A stretch of DNA of 64,000 nucleotides from assembly GCA_964497975.1 (NCBI GenBank), contig CAZCFO010000003.1, positions 1-64,000 of the forward strand. Direction: 5' to 3'. Positions 46,901-54,116 of the stretch are shown piece by piece. Source of the stretch: JABFSS01 sp964497975. GTDB taxonomy: Bacteria > Patescibacteriota > Gracilibacteria > Peribacterales > Peribacteraceae. A model generated the notes under the pieces. That model ran no database searches, was not told where the DNA came from, and saw nothing but the letters and a program-made list of their open reading frames with translations. Within the stretch, counting starts at the first letter, position 1. Each line of letters begins with the position of its first letter. The position numbers and the translations under genes were made by a program.

Positions 46901-47907
46901 GCTTGGGGAGAGAGCAGCTCCTGTTGTTTTGCGAGGAACATCTCCACCAGTCCCTCCACTTCCGCATCCAGCGCATCCACGAGCAGCGTTTCGTTCTGCA
47001 GCGTCTGCCAGACCGTCCCCAGTTCTTCCTGCCGTTCCTCGAGAAGGTTTTCCGTTTCCGAGAACGCGGCGAAGACCGCGTCATATGCCGCGCGTGAGGC
47101 CTTCACTTCCCCCCGCAGTCGCTCCACGGCCGCATCCAGGGACGACAGCGCTCTCTCGGCGTCCTGGCGGCGGGTCTGGGCCCCGGCAATGTCGGCCGGC
47201 AATACGTTCAGCCGGTCCTGCAGGCGGGCGAGCTCCGCTTCGTCCGCCGCTTTCGCCGCGTTGACCGCGGTGATCTGCGCAGATACGACCGTGCGCTGCG
47301 CCTGCACGCCGTCGATCTGGGGCTGCAGAATTTTGATCGAGGATTCCAGCGAGGATTTCTTGCTGAGCAATTTCTTGTCTCTGGGACGCTTGGTCAGTTC
47401 CTGCGTGACGATTACAAGGTCTTTCTGCAGCGTCTCCATTTTGGTGAGCATCGGGGCAAGCGTCGTCTGCAATTGCTCGCTTTGCGCGCCAAATGAGGTG
47501 AGCTGCGACTGAAATGCGGTGATTTCCCCCTGCAACGCGGAGACTCTCTGCAGCGCGGAGCCCTGCTCCGCACGCAGGGACGTTTCCTGTCCCTGAAAGG
47601 TCTGAACGTTCTGGGTCAAGGGGGGCCGCTGGTCGAGGGCTCCCTGCAGCTGACTGTTCACGACGTCCCACGCCGAGCGCGCCGCTTCCGTCCCCGCTTG
47701 TCTGGCGCCCAAATCCTGCGTGAGCAGGGAGACGTCGTTTTGCAGGAGGCCCGCGCGGGATGTGACGGTATCCAGGACGGCGTGCTCCTGCTGCCACGCC
47801 ACTATCTGCGGGTCGGCGACCAGGGCGGGAGGAACGCTCACTAGCGCGGGCGTGTCCCGGGTTTCGAGTTGTTCAACGTTCAAGGCTGTGTCGCGGCGGT
47901 TGTCCAT
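43924..47907 (-). CDS. Giant surface protein: coiled coil, beta region and CHAP-like C-terminus
   Basis: 1,327 aa. N-terminus LNVEQLETRDTPAL resembles the LExR-type motif seen in Planctomycete exported proteins and in the protein at 20491. Residues about 30-330 are a long Gln/Ala/Leu coiled coil; the middle is beta-rich. Residues about 1,120-1,260 look like a papain-like amidase (CHAP/NlpC type): Cys in GLEQCKTWIQ, His in GSIPHTMLIT, Asp in LWVLDTNFG. Composition turns AT-rich below about 44,760, so the C-terminal domain differs from the rest. A cell-wall or self-processing role is possible. Confidence 0.8.
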   Translation of the reverse strand: MDNRRDTALNVEQLETRDTPALVSVPPALVADPQIVAWQQEHAVLDTVTSRAGLLQNDVSLLTQDLGARQAGTEAARSAWDVVNSQLQGALDQRPPLTQNVQTFQGQETSLRAEQGSALQRVSALQGEITAFQSQLTSFGAQSEQLQTTLAPMLTKMETLQKDLVIVTQELTKRPRDKKLLSKKSSLESSIKILQPQIDGVQAQRTVVSAQITAVNAAKAADEAELARLQDRLNVLPADIAGAQTRRQDAERALSSLDAAVERLRGEVKASRAAYDAVFAAFSETENLLEERQEELGTVWQTLQNETLLVDALDAEVEGLVEMFLAKQQELLSPQAPLVPQATVKESFVRMSMGVEITGDMDWLYLRTKYFSGTASFTLGSATITPEAGDRVIKVPRWVVPETIRGDLPAIQTIVNRQMQSWDMPAAMTATGDLFSHSVIGTWSAEVVTTGGNATPLSFSQLAPIGTLSGVSPDGTQGKEIPRITPRVEIYPDGDTQKQRFTLRNFAEGYVLEYIRPWKNPVTLDIAAGTSVMEIPLDARDWNIRTKAGAYVMGDTYTGQPSAFNLSQIAYAPPAGTRDLPLSVAVNRSDAPAALEGTGNAAPLAGQTLLVHPTTDKDVRVLFTPNGSGTAMLRGSITDLDARVGDGVTVALSIRSADGTMREQWRKAIANGGALSNFDNLPLDQRLFGLAAGDSIVLTITSGADDLCDSIQVDLKAAFVPTSVPRQGEYGMGNVNPALQNLLATGIIEKLNLFDRGPGVVTINSSSTDIARWQMGSAAYDQLSPQGQSDLRNAIEVAKGRMWDAYLVAVQDTWNTVLMEMNGVVLPRNTSPIKDPTGHNAQASIPNLPSRDEIYRMCKARCEEIYEQEYERICADSIAVFNAEHAASVRSQEQDQALHDALAAAGLLHVQNIPIAQRTTEQQLALDKVFVAVAGAPDRAGWTVAEFTKFSGAVVAASKVEPPKEFVTQEGTAIAYRNSMGEGLILQRNSDGTFTLRQSAYLVATAGGIPPSTFNPITLIARDLSEVSKWISAKMQGTEQLVTGVSSSFTSFFNSLKPALQVGVQKVVERAANTSGIPRNWDDLTDAQKKIAQEVLSIDNFNELPETNQKILTYVMNSIIPTLKYQNNGTYPFIGELHGTGLEQCKTWIQNWLQSSGITLNKLPTNKTSDIKGIGSYEWNSFSSTTANVTVVASIRGDKTFEEMINNSSDVKVGDVVQMGYGSIPHTMLITKIQSDGLWVLDTNFGNNENWMEIKDFPGDINTHLEITRGVIDEFTHSPRELTAEEKNAGIQPTLWKQPDNTPRYHFMSFNSLNLKATYTTIYRIES

Positions 47908-48117
47908 GAGAAAGGATGGGAAGAAATCCTGGCCATCAAAGCGTGTACGACGGAGGGGTGTCAGATGCCTGAGGAGTCTTTCTTTTGCATTCCCATTTTT
48001 TTGTCTTCAACTAGGGCTCTTCCCGGTTCCATATCCCTGTGGAACAGGGGCCAATATTCATACGATTCACAATAGCCAAGCCTTCGATGCAATGTCCATG
48101 AGTGCACCACCTTTCAC

Positions 48118-48147
48118 TTGAACTGCTTCCGCTTGGGTCTCCATACT
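48118..48147 (+). promoter_or_regulatory. Promoter of the SLH/Calx-beta gene
   Basis: TTGAAC (48118-48123), 18-nt spacer, CATACT (48142-48147). The 5' UTR would be about 20 nt. Confidence 0.5.
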
Positions 48148-48175
48148 GTCCCCTGAACTTTCCCCACAGCCCGTT

Positions 48176-49633
48176 ATGAAATCCCGCCTCCTTCTTTCCG
48201 CAGTCTTCCTTCTCGGCCTCGGCGTCGGTGCGCTCGCGACCGTGGGTGCCGCGGACGTGCTCGGCTCCGCCGTCTTCAGCGACGTGCCCTCCGGCTCGTA
48301 CTACGATGCTCCCATCGGCCGTCTCTACGGACAGGGGATCATCAAAGGATCTGGCGGCCGGTACAACCCCGCAGACTTTGTGACTCGCGCCGACATCGCC
48401 GTGATGCTCGATCGGGCGCTCAACGGCGGCGAAGGCGTGAGCAGCCGTTCCAGCAGCAGCCGCGCTCCGCGTTCGTCTTCCTCCAGCAGCAGCGTGTCGT
48501 CCTCGTCCAGCGTCAGCTCGGTTGCCAACATCGGCGCCGCGGGCGGATTCCGGTTCACGAACGAGAAGTTCAACTTCCCCGAGAGCGCGTCCAACGTGAC
48601 CATCGGCGTGCAGCGCTACGGCGGGACGGCTGGGAGCGTGACGGTGAAGTACCGGACGGTCGACGGGTCCGCCAAGAACGAGAAGCGGTACAACGCGAAG
48701 GAGGGGACGCTGTCGTTCGGCGACGGCGAGACGAACAAGACCATTTCGCTGCACTTCATCAACAACCTGATCGCCGATCCCAACGAGACGTTCACCATCG
48801 AGCTCTTTGAGGCCACGGGCGGCGCGGTCGTCGGTACCCCTGCGACCACCACCGTCACGATCCTGGACAACGACGGAGGCGGCGGCACCACGGTCTCGTC
48901 CTCGTCCTCGTCGTCCCTCAACTCCAGCGCCGCTGCCAGCGCGCCGGGCGGGGTGATCACCTTCAGCGCCTGGGCGTACGCGGTGGACGAGAAGGCCGGA
49001 TCCATCACCGTCAACGTGCTGCGCAAGAGCAACAGCTCCGCGGCGGTCAACGTCGACTACGCCACGGTGGCGGGCTCCGCGACGGCCGGCACCAACTACA
49101 CGCACACCGCGGGGACGCTCAGCTTCGCCGCCGGCGAGACCAGCAAGTCCTTCACGGTCCCCGTGCTCTCGCAGACGACCATCGACGGCAACAAGAGCCT
49201 CACGCTCAAGCTGACGAATCCCACGGGCGGAGCCCTGCTGGATTCGCCGAGCTCCGTGACGCTCACCGTCATCGACAACGAAGCCGTGGGGGCGGCGGGC
49301 TCGGGCACGGTCATGCTCTCGACCTCCACGTACACGGCATCGCGCCGCGACGCGAGCGCGCTCATCACGGTCCATCGCCGCGGCAGCTACACGGGCACGG
49401 TCACCCTCAGTTACGCCACCTCCGACAGCACGGCGATCGCGGGCACCAATTACACCGCCACGTCGGGCACCATGACCTTCGCGCCCGGAGAGTCGAACAA
49501 GTCGTTCACCATCCCGCTGCTCACCGCATCGTTCATCGGCGAGAAGAACGTGAACCTGACGCTCAGCAACCTGAGCGGCAACGCGGCATGGGGCACGCCC
49601 AACACCGGAGTGCTGACGATCTACGGACAGTAA
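48176..49633 (+). CDS. S-layer-type protein with SLH and three Calx-beta domains
   Basis: 485 aa. Signal peptide (1-26), one SLH-like unit (VFSDVPSGSYYDAPIGRLYG, then GGRYNPADFVTRADIAVML), a poly-Ser linker, and three Calx-beta repeats (for example SVTVKYRTVDGSA with LSFGDGETNKTI, and VDYATVAGSATAGTNY). A second Ser-rich linker separates repeats 1 and 2. The SLH unit anchors to wall glycan; Calx-beta domains bind calcium and mediate adhesion. The Ser linkers are plausible O-mannosylation sites. Confidence 0.9.
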   Translation: MKSRLLLSAVFLLGLGVGALATVGAADVLGSAVFSDVPSGSYYDAPIGRLYGQGIIKGSGGRYNPADFVTRADIAVMLDRALNGGEGVSSRSSSSRAPRSSSSSSSVSSSSSVSSVANIGAAGGFRFTNEKFNFPESASNVTIGVQRYGGTAGSVTVKYRTVDGSAKNEKRYNAKEGTLSFGDGETNKTISLHFINNLIADPNETFTIELFEATGGAVVGTPATTTVTILDNDGGGGTTVSSSSSSSLNSSAAASAPGGVITFSAWAYAVDEKAGSITVNVLRKSNSSAAVNVDYATVAGSATAGTNYTHTAGTLSFAAGETSKSFTVPVLSQTTIDGNKSLTLKLTNPTGGALLDSPSSVTLTVIDNEAVGAAGSGTVMLSTSTYTASRRDASALITVHRRGSYTGTVTLSYATSDSTAIAGTNYTATSGTMTFAPGESNKSFTIPLLTASFIGEKNVNLTLSNLSGNAAWGTPNTGVLTIYGQ

Positions 49634-49710
49634 TCCCTCGATACGTTCGCATCTCCGATGCGAACTACCTGCCTGCCGGCAGGCAGGCTCGGGATGACAT
49701 GAGCATCCAG

Positions 49711-49742
49711 CCGGCGCTCCGCGAGGGGCGCCGGTTTTTTTT
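49711..49742 (+). terminator. Intrinsic terminator of the Calx-beta gene
   Basis: GC-rich hairpin CCGGCGCTCC/GGGGCGCCGG followed by eight T. It lies about 80 nt after the stop. Confidence 0.9.
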
Positions 49743-50010
49743 GTTCCTCGTACGCTGCCGGCTCCGCCGGCAGCTACTCGGAATGACAGTGCATTTTTTT
49801 AAAAGGTAACCCCTCGATACGAAACCTGCTCCGCAGGTTTCTACTCGGGGGCATCTGTAATAGTACGTGCGCCGAGTAGTTCAGCGCGGAGCGCTGAACG
49901 TATCGAGGCGTTACTCTTTCAAACCCTATGTCATTCCGAGTAGCCCGCTTCGGAGAAGCGGGCGTACGAGGAACGGATAATTCTGAGCCAGGCACGGGCG
50001 TATGAGCAAC

Positions 50011-50034
50011 AAAAAACCCTCTCATCCGAGAGGG
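50011..50034 (-). terminator. Intrinsic terminator of the minus-strand secreted protein gene
   Basis: On the minus strand, CCCTCTC/GAGAGGG with a GATG-type loop followed by six T. It is downstream of the gene that ends at 50100. Confidence 0.88.
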
Positions 50035-50099
50035 CTCTTGGGGATTGAACGCCTGTCATCCCGAGTAGCTGGTGCCGGAGGCACCAGCGTATCGAGGGG

Positions 50100-51008
50100 T
50101 TAGTAGCAGTTGATGCCTTCCCTGCACGGGTACATTCCGTACACGTCCGTCGATGTGCGGCCGTTGTACCACGTGTTCTCGGTCCCGTAGACGGTGCCGC
50201 GCGGCGTCAGGCGGTAGCCGTAGTTGGGCGGCTGGACTTCCCCCAGGCGGCGGTAGACGGGCGGGTACCCGACCGGGCCGTAGATGCCGTCCTCGCGGTA
50301 TTCGATCGCGTTGGAGCCGAAGCCGCTGGCCAGCACGCGGGTCGTCATGGAATCGAGGCTGCTTCCGGCGTGCGCCTGGAAGGCGAGCGTGCGGCCCACG
50401 GGGATGTTGCCGCGCACGTAGGCGTTTACCTGCACCGTGCGGCTGGACATGGGCGGCATCTGCATCGTGTTCCAGCGGACGTTCTTGCCGTCGCTGTAGC
50501 CGCCGAACGTGGCGCTTTCGAAGACCGTGTCGCTGTCGAGGTACGCGCGCAGGTCCACCGTGCGCGTCTGGCTGTCGTTGTTGCGGAGGTAGACGTTGTA
50601 CGTGATGAGGCCGCGCGGGGCGACCGTGGTGGGCGACGACGAGACGCGGACCGTCACTTCGCCCGTGCAATCCGTCGTGGGGGTGCAGGCGTAGCGGTAA
50701 CCGTACATGTTGCCGTTCACCGTCGCGGACCAGGGCTGGCGGATGACCGGCTGCGCGTAGCGGACCGGCTGGCGGTACGTCGGTGCGACGTAGACGTTGC
50801 GGTAATCCGGGTCAGCGGCGTTGCGGTAGTCGATGTAGCTGTAATCGCTGCACTCGCCGCGGGCGTTCCAGGCATGGCAGACGAAGCCCGGGTAGGAGCG
50901 GAAGGGGAGCGACGCGTCGTACGCGAAGGCGGGGGAGATGAGAAGGGCGCCGGACACGATTCCCGTGAGGGAAGCGGCGATGCGGAGGGAGAGTGGACAA
51001 TTTTTCAT
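50100..51008 (-). CDS. Secreted protein with DUF11-like domain
   Basis: 302 aa. Signal peptide ending SPAFAYD. The middle (residues about 125-225) fits an immunoglobulin-like DUF11 unit: APRGLITYNVYLRNNDSQTR, DSDTVFESATFGG, RTVQVNAYV. Rich in Tyr/Arg/Pro elsewhere, with paired Cys. A strong promoter (TTGACA at 51040-51045, 18-nt spacer, TAGCAT at 51016-51021) ends 7 nt before the ATG at 51008, so the mRNA is probably leaderless. Confidence 0.82.
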   Translation of the reverse strand: MKNCPLSLRIAASLTGIVSGALLISPAFAYDASLPFRSYPGFVCHAWNARGECSDYSYIDYRNAADPDYRNVYVAPTYRQPVRYAQPVIRQPWSATVNGNMYGYRYACTPTTDCTGEVTVRVSSSPTTVAPRGLITYNVYLRNNDSQTRTVDLRAYLDSDTVFESATFGGYSDGKNVRWNTMQMPPMSSRTVQVNAYVRGNIPVGRTLAFQAHAGSSLDSMTTRVLASGFGSNAIEYREDGIYGPVGYPPVYRRLGEVQPPNYGYRLTPRGTVYGTENTWYNGRTSTDVYGMYPCREGINCY

Positions 51009-51015
51009 AGGGATG

Positions 51016-51045
51016 ATGCTATGCTGTACGTACGGCAACTGTCAA
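51016..51045 (-). promoter_or_regulatory. Strong consensus promoter, leaderless
   Basis: On the minus strand: TTGACA (51045-51040), 18-nt spacer, TAGCAT (51021-51016), then 7 nt to the ATG at 51008. Confidence 0.75.
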
Positions 51046-51145
51046 TCGTTCTGTCAATCTCTCTGCGTCTTTCCGGAGGCGTGAATTTGCGCTCCGTCTT
51101 GCGAACGGGGGTAGAATTCGCCTGTTTCTTCCCCACCCCCTCTCT

Positions 51146-51466
51146 ATGTCCTGCGGATCCTGTTGCTCGTCGGGCTGCGGCCCGTGTCTCGTCTGCAAAA
51201 TCGCCAGCGGCATCGTCGGGCTCCTCGTGACCGTCACGACCGTCGCGACGCTCATCGGCGTCTGGATGACGCACAACACCCCCGAGGGCTGGGCCTTCGG
51301 CACGCCGAACGGATCGCTCTCCGTGATCGCCTTCGTGGTCTCGGCCGCGGTCTGGCTGAAGATCTTCAAGAAGATGTGCGGCTGCTGCGGCAAGAAGGGC
51401 GGCGCCTGCAAGGATGGCGCCTGTACGGATGGCGGTTGCGGCGACGGCTCGTGCGGCGGCAAGTGA
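51146..51466 (+). CDS. Cys-rich small membrane protein
   Basis: 106 aa. Cys-rich N-terminus (CGSCCSSGCGPCLVC), two TM segments (about 18-42 and 58-75) and a C-terminal Cys/Gly/Lys tail (MCGCCGKKGGACKDGACTDG). Eighteen or so Cys in a protein this small suggest metal or Fe-S binding at the inner face, or disulfides if the ends are outside. No family recognised. A TAGAAT box at 51112 precedes it. Confidence 0.75.
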   Translation: MSCGSCCSSGCGPCLVCKIASGIVGLLVTVTTVATLIGVWMTHNTPEGWAFGTPNGSLSVIAFVVSAAVWLKIFKKMCGCCGKKGGACKDGACTDGGCGDGSCGGK

Positions 51467-51573
51467 GCCACGACGTGAATCGTGAATCATGAATCGTGAA
51501 GCGGTCCGCCTCGGCGGGCCGCTTTTTTCGATGTCATCCCGCGTGCCCGTCCGTAGCTCGGAAGAGCGAAGGC

Positions 51574-51609
51574 GGGAGTAGTTCGTGGCGGCCCACGAAC
51601 GTAACGAGG
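51574..51609. repeat. Seventh variable-arm hairpin repeat
   Basis: GAGTAG, arms TTCGTGG/CCCACGAA and CGTAACGAGG. It belongs to the family clustered at 49636-50098. It lies between two convergent genes. Confidence 0.75.
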
Positions 51610-51715
51610 GACAAACAGCGGCCCGGCTTCCCCCGTACCAGTCGCTGCGCTCCGGTACAGGACATGGCGCTACTCGGACACGTTCAAACAGCGGGGCAGC
51701 GCTGTCTGGAGTCTC

Positions 51716-52060
51716 CTACTCCTTCTTCAATTTCGGGCGGACGAAGACTTCCCTCGCATCATCCTGATGCGTGAGGGCGACATAACTGGTGCCATTCAGG
51801 CCTATGTGCTTGACCTGGATTTCACCTTCCTTGGCTTCGCGACTGACAAACGTTTTTGTGGTTCCGTCCGTGTAATCGATCCGGACGGATTTTTCTCCGA
51901 TAGTGAAGCCGGAGACCGGAGTTGCGTTGGTCAACTCCGAATGCTGTCTCCAGGTTGTGATCGCCGCGAGGACGACCACGACAATAAGGGCCAGGATAAC
52001 CGCATACTCGACGGCCGTCGGGCCGTCGTCGCGCTTCAAAAAAGAAAGAACTCGTTTCAT
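51716..52060 (-). CDS. Flp-type pilin-like protein
   Basis: 114 aa. KRDDGPTAVEYAVILALIVV matches Flp/class III prepilins (Gly before the cleaved bond, Glu at +5, Tyr at +6, then a hydrophobic stretch). Unlike short Flp pilins it carries an extra 70-residue beta-rich domain (FTIGEKSVRIDYTDGTTKTF). No Tad secretion genes lie in the window. It follows a structured leader (52061-52205). Confidence 0.82.
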   Translation of the reverse strand: MKRVLSFLKRDDGPTAVEYAVILALIVVVVLAAITTWRQHSELTNATPVSGFTIGEKSVRIDYTDGTTKTFVSREAKEGEIQVKHIGLNGTSYVALTHQDDAREVFVRPKLKKE

Positions 52061-52205
52061 GGAAAAAACTCCGGTTGTTGCTGCCCCACATCGTCCTCCT
52101 TCCTTCGCTCTGCCCAGCGACGGTCGAAAGACGATCGTGGGACGTTGCGGGTCCGCGGCCGGCAAACGGCCAGCCACGGTTTCCTCGGAATGAGGACGAG
52201 TGGGT
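52061..52205 (-). promoter_or_regulatory. Structured leader, copy 1
   Basis: Minus-strand order: CGAGGAAAC, a wobble-rich hairpin, a nested stem CGATCGTC/GACCGTCG, GGGCA, then AAGGAGGACGATGTGGGGCA just before the pilin gene. Same order of parts as at 53238, 53897 and 54564, with different stem sequences. Confidence 0.6.
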
Positions 52206-52334
52206 CAAGGCGGTGGATTTTCAAAAAACAGTGGGTCATTCTGACCGCATGCCAACAAAATTCAATAGCAGATGAGCTCCGCACCGCTTTGTATCACGAA
52301 ACGGCGAGGGCAGCGCCGCTTGGGGGAGTCGAGG

Positions 52335-52532
52335 TCACTTTTTGGTGACCCCGTGGATGACGGGATGCGCCGGACGCTGAGGCGGTTTTCTCAATTCAGA
52401 GAAAATCACCCAGGCGAAGACGACGATGAGAATCATCGACGCATACACATTGCATTCCGTTGCACTCAGACTTTCCAGGAAAGCCTGAATCCGTGCGTGA
52501 ATTCTTTTCACGAACTCGACAATGTTTTTCAC
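52335..52532 (-). CDS. Small membrane protein, coupled
   Basis: 65 aa. A short amphipathic N-terminus, one TM segment (ASMILIVVFAWVIFSEL) and a basic Pro-rich end. GTG start at 52532 overlaps the stop of the 38-aa gene upstream by 4 nt; a GGAG Shine-Dalgarno precedes it at 8 nt. No family recognised; the position suggests a pilin-like or assembly component. Confidence 0.6.
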   Translation of the reverse strand: MKNIVEFVKRIHARIQAFLESLSATECNVYASMILIVVFAWVIFSELRKPPQRPAHPVIHGVTKK

Positions 52533-52645
52533 AGGAATTTCTCCAAAACAATAACCAGAAGCAGAAGAAAAATGACCAGCAGGCCGAGCATGAATGCTTT
52601 CGCGTGCTCCACGCTGCCGCGACGCCGTCGGAAGCAATATTTCAT
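52529..52645 (-). CDS. 38-aa pilin-like peptide
   Basis: MKYCFRRRRGSVEHAKAF, then a 20-residue hydrophobic stretch ending EKFL. The Arg-rich start, Gly and Glu before a TM helix resemble a minimal class III pilin. A clear AAGGAG lies 4 nt before the ATG. Its stop overlaps the next start (GTGA). Confidence 0.6.
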   Translation of the reverse strand: MKYCFRRRRGSVEHAKAFMLGLLVIFLLLLVIVLEKFL

Positions 52646-52745
52646 ACGGACTCCTTATCTGTGCTGCCCCCACGATCCTCCTTCCTGGACGGAAACCGCA
52701 CCGAGCGGTCTCACGGGAAAAGAGGAATAGTAGGGGAAGGGGAAT
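52646..52745 (-). promoter_or_regulatory. Structured leader, copy 2 (diverged)
   Basis: Hairpin ACCGC/GCGGT, then AAGGAGGATCGTGGGGGCAG before the 38-aa gene. It shares the AGGAGGA...GTGGGGGCAG end with the other leaders but is shorter. Confidence 0.45.
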
Positions 52746-52757
52746 GACAAAGAGCGG

Positions 52758-53009
52758 TCAGCCGAGCGGTGCCATCAGGCAGACGTTGCTTTCGCCGGTC
52801 TCGGGATCGATGTGGGTGCCGCACATGGGCAGGGAGATGGAGCGGTTCGCGCGCTTTTCCAAAACCCTCCGGAATTTTTTCTCATCCACTTCCCTCATTT
52901 TCTGAAGGTTCCGGCAGGACTTTCCCATTTTCTTCCGTGCAGGGGCCACGGCCAATGTCGGAACAATGGGCTCGTCGTACAAGCCGTCGATTTCCACCTG
53001 GGAAGGCAC
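52758..53009 (-). CDS. Small soluble protein (83 aa)
   Basis: GTG start; hydrophilic, with basic helices (EVDEKKFRRVLEKRANRS) and a C-terminal pair of Cys (PMCGTHIDPETGESNVC). No family recognised. It has its own promoter (TTGACT at 53044-53039, 18-nt spacer, TAAATT 5 nt before the GTG), so it looks leaderless within a cluster of Shine-Dalgarno genes. Confidence 0.6.
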   Translation of the reverse strand: MPSQVEIDGLYDEPIVPTLAVAPARKKMGKSCRNLQKMREVDEKKFRRVLEKRANRSISLPMCGTHIDPETGESNVCLMAPLG

Positions 53010-53066
53010 GAAGCAATTTAAAAATATTTATGACTTATAGTCAATGTTCGAATTTCCGCACACGCA

Positions 53067-53095
53067 AAAGGCTGGGGGGCGACGGAATCCCAGCC
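53067..53095 (-). terminator. Terminator after the 38-aa peptide gene
   Basis: Minus strand: GGCTGGG and CCCCAGCC arms with a short loop, then TTTTGCG. About 25 nt downstream of the gene ending at 53121. Confidence 0.6.
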
Positions 53096-53120
53096 ATGTT
53101 CGACGTGAGTCGAAAGATTT

Positions 53121-53237
53121 TTACATCAGGCCGAGAGCGTGCAGGACGCACCCGGCCAACATGAGGCCGCCCGCGAGAGCGGCGAGGCAATCGCGCCATG
53201 ACATGTTTTCGACGACGGGGAACTGATTCTGGCTCAT
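53121..53237 (-). CDS. 38-aa hydrophobic peptide
   Basis: MSQNQFPVVENMSWRDCLAA followed by a Gly/Leu/Ala-rich TM stretch. AAGGAG lies 7 nt before the ATG. Same length as the peptide at 52529 but unrelated in sequence. It follows leader copy 3. Confidence 0.55.
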   Translation of the reverse strand: MSQNQFPVVENMSWRDCLAALAGGLMLAGCVLHALGLM

Positions 53238-53400
53238 TGTGGAACTCCTTGTGCCCCCACAGCATCCTCTTTCTCATTCACCTTGCCGGTGAATCGAAGA
53301 TTCACTGTGGGCAAAATGATGGTGCGTCGGCTTGGAGCCGACGTTCCCTCGAAAAAGAGGGTGCGTGGGGATGATGCGGTGATGACAAGGGCCAAAATCG
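53238..53400 (-). promoter_or_regulatory. Structured leader, copy 3
   Basis: Minus strand: CCCTC/GAGGG hairpin, CGTCGGC/GCCGACG hairpin, nested stem GTGAATC/GATTCAC flanked by TTGCC/GGCAA, then GAGAAAGAGGATGCTGTGGG and GGCA. It aligns with copies 4 and 5; stems differ but pair. Confidence 0.65.
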
Positions 53401-53449
53401 CTGAGGGGCAGTCAGCGAGATGTGGCATGGCGCGAGGCCCTGCCAAAAA

Positions 53450-53896
53450 TTATTTGATCGTCAGGGTGCCGGTTTGATCCGGCGCCCTTTTCAAAGTCAG
53501 AGACTTCGACTTGGTCGTCGAAATCCTGACTTCATCGGAGGTGACGTGAATGGAACTCACGTCACCCTCGAGATCGTGGCCTTCCTCAAGCCACGTGACC
53601 GTGATGCCCGGGCGGGGCGTCACGTCGTCGGGATAGCGGAGCTCCATCTGGAGCCCCGCGACGGTGTAGCGGCCCGCGGTCGTCGTGACCACGAGCCGGT
53701 TTTTTTTGAGCTGAACGGCCGTGATGGCTTTCCCTGCCATCTGCTGAGTTTTCTTTTCACCCGAGGCGTCGGTGGCGGTGACGCCGATTTGCATTCTGGG
53801 CGAACGTTCCTCCGTTGCCCAAAAGCCGATGGCCGTAGCGAGGCCAAGGAACGTGACGAGCATCAGGGCCGTCATACTTTGCGATCTGATAATCAT
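53450..53896 (-). CDS. Membrane-anchored protein, paralogue A (148 aa)
   Basis: One N-terminal TM (LMLVTFLGLATAIGFW), then a beta-rich extracytoplasmic domain with TTAGRYTVAG, DVTPRPGITVTWLEEGHDL and GDVSSIHVTSDE, ending PDQTGTLTIK. The paralogue at 54117 has the same length and the same motif series. No family recognised. Preceded by leader copy 4. Confidence 0.78.
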   Translation of the reverse strand: MIIRSQSMTALMLVTFLGLATAIGFWATEERSPRMQIGVTATDASGEKKTQQMAGKAITAVQLKKNRLVVTTTAGRYTVAGLQMELRYPDDVTPRPGITVTWLEEGHDLEGDVSSIHVTSDEVRISTTKSKSLTLKRAPDQTGTLTIK

Positions 53897-54060
53897 TAGA
53901 TTCTCTCACTTTCTGCCCCCACAGCATCCTCTTTCTCATCGCCCTGCCCGGCGATTCAAAAAAGAATGCCTGAGGGCAAGACGTAATAGTTGCGTCAGCC
54001 TGCGGCTGACGTTTCCTCGAAAAAGAGGGTGCGTGGGAACGTGCGATGATGACAAAGGCC
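53897..54060 (-). promoter_or_regulatory. Structured leader, copy 4
   Basis: CCTC/GAGG hairpin, CGTCAGC/GCTGACG hairpin, nested stem GGCATTC/GAATCGCC within TGCCC/GGGCA, then GAGAAAGAGGATGCTGTGGG and GGCAG. Nearly identical to copy 5. Confidence 0.65.
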
Positions 54061-54116
54061 AAAATCGCTGAGGGGCAGTCAGCGAGATGTGGCATGGCGC
54101 GAGGCCGTGCCAAAAA

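Larger units (their letters stand above)
49636..50098. repeat. Cluster of six variable-arm hairpin repeats
   Basis: Units at 49636-49697, 49746-49789, 49812-49848, 49872-49908, 49930-49973 and 50055-50098 (the first three in one orientation, the last three in the other). Each has the flanks CGAGTAG and CGTAWCGAGG (or complement) and a three-base GGA/TCC loop between 7-8 bp arms. The arms differ completely from unit to unit but always pair. The first unit also carries the 20-bp palindrome at 49668-49687. No gene is seen in this 466-nt gap. Confidence 0.85.

Noticed and set aside
49636..50098. CRISPR array
   Set aside because: Repeats are palindromic with variable arms and irregular spacing in both orientations; no equal-length spacers or cas genes.
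53757..54113. Minus-strand 118-codon ORF through leader copy 4
   Set aside because: It reads through the structured leader and into paralogue A out of frame; the similar ORF at 53234-53446 comes only from leader duplication.
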